A DNA stretch of 64,000 nt, from positions 1 through 64,000 of the forward strand of contig CAYSPJ010000011.1 of NCBI GenBank assembly GCA_964432875.1. Reading direction: 5' to 3'. The position numbers and the translations under genes were made by a program. This document shows, in pieces, positions 62,032-64,000 of the stretch. Below the pieces are notes generated by a model. It was not told the DNA's origin and did not search any database. It saw only the letters and a list, made by a program, of their open reading frames with translations. How positions within the stretch are numbered: position 1 is the stretch's first letter; each line of letters begins with the position of its first letter. Source of the stretch: JACJYE01 sp964432875 (GTDB lineage Bacteria; Bacteroidota; Bacteroidia; Chitinophagales; Saprospiraceae).

Positions 62032-62970
62032 ATGAAATTTGCCCAACCCATCCCAATCCGGGAGATTGCCGAGAAGATCGGCGCCACCATCATTGGCGAT
62101 GCCAACCTGGAAGCTGCTGGCATCAACGAAATCCATCAAGTGCAGCCTGGCGATATCACGTTTGTGGATGTGCGCAAGTACTTCGAGAAGTCGCTCAAAT
62201 CAGCCGCATCGATCATTATCCTCAACGAGAAGGCGCCCTGCCCGAAAGGCAAGGCCTTACTGCTATGCGCTGACCCCTTCGCTGCCTACAACCGCATCGT
62301 GCAGGAGCACCGCCCCTTTCGCCCCCTGACCGCCACTATTAGCCCCAGTGCCGAGATTGACCCCACGGCCATCATCGAGCCGGGCGTGGTTATTGGGCAC
62401 GATGTAAAAATAGGGCGGGGCACCTACATCCAAGCCAATGTGGTTATTGCCGAGCATACTATTATAGGTAATGACGTCATTATCCAGGCAGGGGCGCTCA
62501 TCGGCACTGATGCGTTTTACTTCAAGCGGACCGAGGCGGGCTATCAGCCCTGGCGTTCTGGGGGTCGGGTCATTATTGAAGACCGGGTGCAAATTGGCGC
62601 GGGCTGCACCATCAATAAGGGAGTCAGTGGCGATACGGTAATCGGAGAAGGGAGCAAGCTGGATTCACAGATACACATCGGGCACGACGTGGTGGTGGGG
62701 AAAAATTGCCTTTTCGCCGCTCAGGTCGGCATTGGCGGCAATACGACCATCGGCGATGAAGTCATCCTCTATGGCCAGGCTGGCATAGCACAGAACCTGA
62801 CAATCGGCGACCGGGCAATCGTATCGGCAAAATCAGGGGTATCGAAAAGCCTGGAGGGGGGGAAGGCTTATTTCGGTTATCCGGCCAATGAGGCGCGCAC
62901 GGCATACAAAGAGCTGGCGGCGCTAAGGCACCTACCGGAATTCCTGGCGGATTATTATGGCGAAAAATAA
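62032..62970 (+). CDS. lpxD: UDP-3-O-acylglucosamine N-acyltransferase
   Basis: A 312-residue left-handed beta-helix enzyme adding the second acyl chain in lipid A synthesis. The N-terminal uridine-binding domain (about 1-95) begins 'QPIPIREIAEKIGATIIGD'. Hexapeptide repeats follow from about 105 ('IDPTAIIEPGVVIGHDVKIG', 'YIQANVVIAEHTIIGNDVII'), with the catalytic-type His in 'HIGHDVVVGKNC'. It is shorter at the C-terminus than the E. coli enzyme (341). Bacteroidota often have a second LpxD-like copy, and lpxC/fabZ and lpxA are not adjacent, so an accessory paralogue is possible. Confidence 0.88.
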   Translation: MKFAQPIPIREIAEKIGATIIGDANLEAAGINEIHQVQPGDITFVDVRKYFEKSLKSAASIIILNEKAPCPKGKALLLCADPFAAYNRIVQEHRPFRPLTATISPSAEIDPTAIIEPGVVIGHDVKIGRGTYIQANVVIAEHTIIGNDVIIQAGALIGTDAFYFKRTEAGYQPWRSGGRVIIEDRVQIGAGCTINKGVSGDTVIGEGSKLDSQIHIGHDVVVGKNCLFAAQVGIGGNTTIGDEVILYGQAGIAQNLTIGDRAIVSAKSGVSKSLEGGKAYFGYPANEARTAYKELAALRHLPEFLADYYGEK

Positions 62971-62975
62971 AGGGC

Positions 62976-63317
62976 TTAGCGTTTATTTAGCCTTTGAGTA
63001 GCTAATATATCGCCCTTTGCTCCCAGCATCTGCACCAAGTACATGCCGCGGGGAAGCTCGCCGACGAAAAACTTGTCGCCTTCTGCAGTTTCAAAAGCCG
63101 CTACTTGACGGCCGACGATGCTGAAGACCATGAGTTTGGCGACCGATTCAGGATTGGTAAGACCAATGTAATCCGTAGCCGGGTTGGGGTATATCTTGAT
63201 GTCTATCTTTTCCGTTTCGCCGGGCTTTTTGGGAGATAAACGGCTGCTGAAGCTCGTCTGTGAATAGGCAAGGAGGCAGCTTAACAAGAAAAATAATGAG
63301 AGTAAGGTTTGCTTCAT
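62976..63317 (-). CDS. Minimal exported protein consisting mainly of a T9SS type A sorting domain
   Basis: A 113-residue protein with signal peptide 'MKQTLLSLFFLLSCLLAYSQ', about 17 linker residues, then a complete type A sorting domain ('IDIKIYPNPATDYIGL', 'LMVFSIVGRQVAAFE', 'ELPRGMYLVQMLG'). There is no recognisable cargo domain between leader and sorting signal. It may be an exported peptide that engages T9SS alone, or the remnant of a longer gene. It is convergent with lpxD, 5 bp between stops. Confidence 0.85.
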   Translation of the reverse strand: MKQTLLSLFFLLSCLLAYSQTSFSSRLSPKKPGETEKIDIKIYPNPATDYIGLTNPESVAKLMVFSIVGRQVAAFETAEGDKFFVGELPRGMYLVQMLGAKGDILATQRLNKR

Positions 63318-63524
63318 ATAACCGGAATTTTAATTTTTTCCGCAATCGGTGCAAGATATGTATATAATTTTAACAATACAAGGCCTATGCCTTGGCTTTA
63401 ATGAAATTTTAACGGACACCGCATAATAAACTCAAAAAACGGCTTAATGTTCACCATCTAAAGACGGTGCTTGAGACTAAGAGGTTGCAGGGGGGCGGTT
63501 TTTTCTTTCAGGCCATTTTTGAGT

Positions 63525-64000
63525 TTACTCCAGCAAGCCTTTAAAATAAGCGGCAAACTCGTCGGCAGCCATACTCCCCAAGTCACCTTCGCCCTGACGG
63601 CGTACCGAAACCAAGCCAGCTTCAGCCTCTTTTTCACCGACAATGAGCATAAAGGGCACTTTCCTCAGTTCCGTATCGCGGATTTTGCGCCCGATTTTTT
63701 CGCTGCGGCTATCCACATAGCCCCGGATGTCATGAATGCCGAGTTGTTTTTCGACCTGAAGCGCGTAATCGTTGAATTTGTCGCTGATGGGCAATACGGC
63801 AAACTGCTCGGGGGTCAGCCAGAGGGGGAACTTCCCGCCGGTATGCTCAATGAGGATGCTGATGAAGCGCTCCATCGAGCCAAAAGGCGCGCGGTGTATC
63901 ATTACCGGGCGGTGCGGCTGGTTGTCAGCCCCGGTATACTCCAGTTCGAAGCGCTCGGGGAGGTTGTAGTCTACTTGGATGGTACCCAATTGCCAGGAGC
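63525..64000 (-). CDS. thrS: Threonyl-tRNA synthetase, C-terminal part (runs off the window)
   Basis: The last 158 codons of thrS; the gene continues past 64000 without a start in view. The catalytic-domain end '[17 protein letters not shown]' and '[20 protein letters not shown]' with '[15 protein letters not shown]' precede the anticodon-binding domain ('[15 protein letters not shown]', '[20 protein letters not shown]'). Family identity is secure. The end '[11 protein letters not shown]' is the true C-terminus. The 207-bp gap 63318-63524 before it shows nothing else. Confidence 0.95.
   Translation of the reverse strand, partial: SWQLGTIQVDYNLPERFELEYTGADNQPHRPVMIHRAPFGSMERFISILIEHTGGKFPLWLTPEQFAVLPISDKFNDYALQVEKQLGIHDIRGYVDSRSEKIGRKIRDTELRKVPFMLIVGEKEAEAGLVSVRRQGEGDLGSMAADEFAAYFKGLLE

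Overview
The window (64 kb, roughly 55% GC) looks like a draft scaffold from a Bacteroidota genome, most likely the Saprospiria (Lewinella/Phaeodactylibacter-like); the class-level placement is inference. Supporting signs are type IX secretion (T9SS) type A and type B sorting domains, SprB-like repeats next to CHU_C-type C-termini, a PorQ homologue, many -7 boxes of the Bacteroidota form TAnnTTTG, LytTR/LytS-type signalling, a propeller-Y_Y_Y sensor, a fused NagB/PIG-L enzyme and a fused IcmF-type mutase. Three runs of exactly 100 N mark scaffold gaps. One of them (32577-32676) is flanked by the same 55 bases on both sides, so it is probably a false gap.

Layout. 0-2.6 kb: permease and membrane-fusion subunits of a MacAB-like exporter. 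2.6-7.3 kb: a K+ channel with a zinc-ribbon tail, then a LytTR response regulator, a previously unlisted 46-residue double-glycine-leader peptide gene and a TPR sensor kinase with no membrane segment, followed by two promoter-hairpin units. 7.3-10.6 kb: a large caspase/lipase fusion. 10.9-14.3 kb: a DUF2202 protein, an ECF sigma factor with an overlapping membrane protein, an orphan hypothetical gene, and a CAT tRNA whose 3' end is partly duplicated. 14.5-18.8 kb: an RsmI-like methyltransferase, ScpA, type III pantothenate kinase and HMG-CoA synthase. 18.8-22.2 kb: a T9SS cargo gene between 53-bp direct repeats, a DUF1905/YdeI protein and a dienelactone hydrolase-like lipoprotein.

22.4-32 kb: fused alpha/beta 2-oxoacid dehydrogenase E1, a SPOR-like protein, pirin (behind a perfect 44-bp palindrome), a two-gene GMC dehydrogenase and an SDR. 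32.6-36.3 kb: NagB/PIG-L fusion, LolA and a DHFR/RibD-like reductase. 36.3-43.5 kb: a sensor in which a class III nucleotide cyclase replaces the usual histidine kinase, a MORN-like lipoprotein, PorQ and a sodium:solute symporter. 43.6-51 kb: RsmI, PssA and two tandem giant adhesin-like type B T9SS paralogues. 51-56 kb: the pheT - coiled-coil - zapA - rny operon on the minus strand. 56-64 kb: IcmF-type mutase, an ABC transporter pair, LpxD, a minimal T9SS protein and the 3' part of thrS, which runs off the window.

Much of the window is housekeeping (translation, lipid A, phospholipid, CoA, mevalonate entry, chromosome segregation, RNA decay) mixed with envelope and secretion functions. The most promising undescribed unit is response regulator - GG peptide - cytosolic TPR kinase at 3.7-6.9 kb. 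It has the gene order of a peptide-signalling cassette, with a hairpin-only transcription unit duplicated just downstream.
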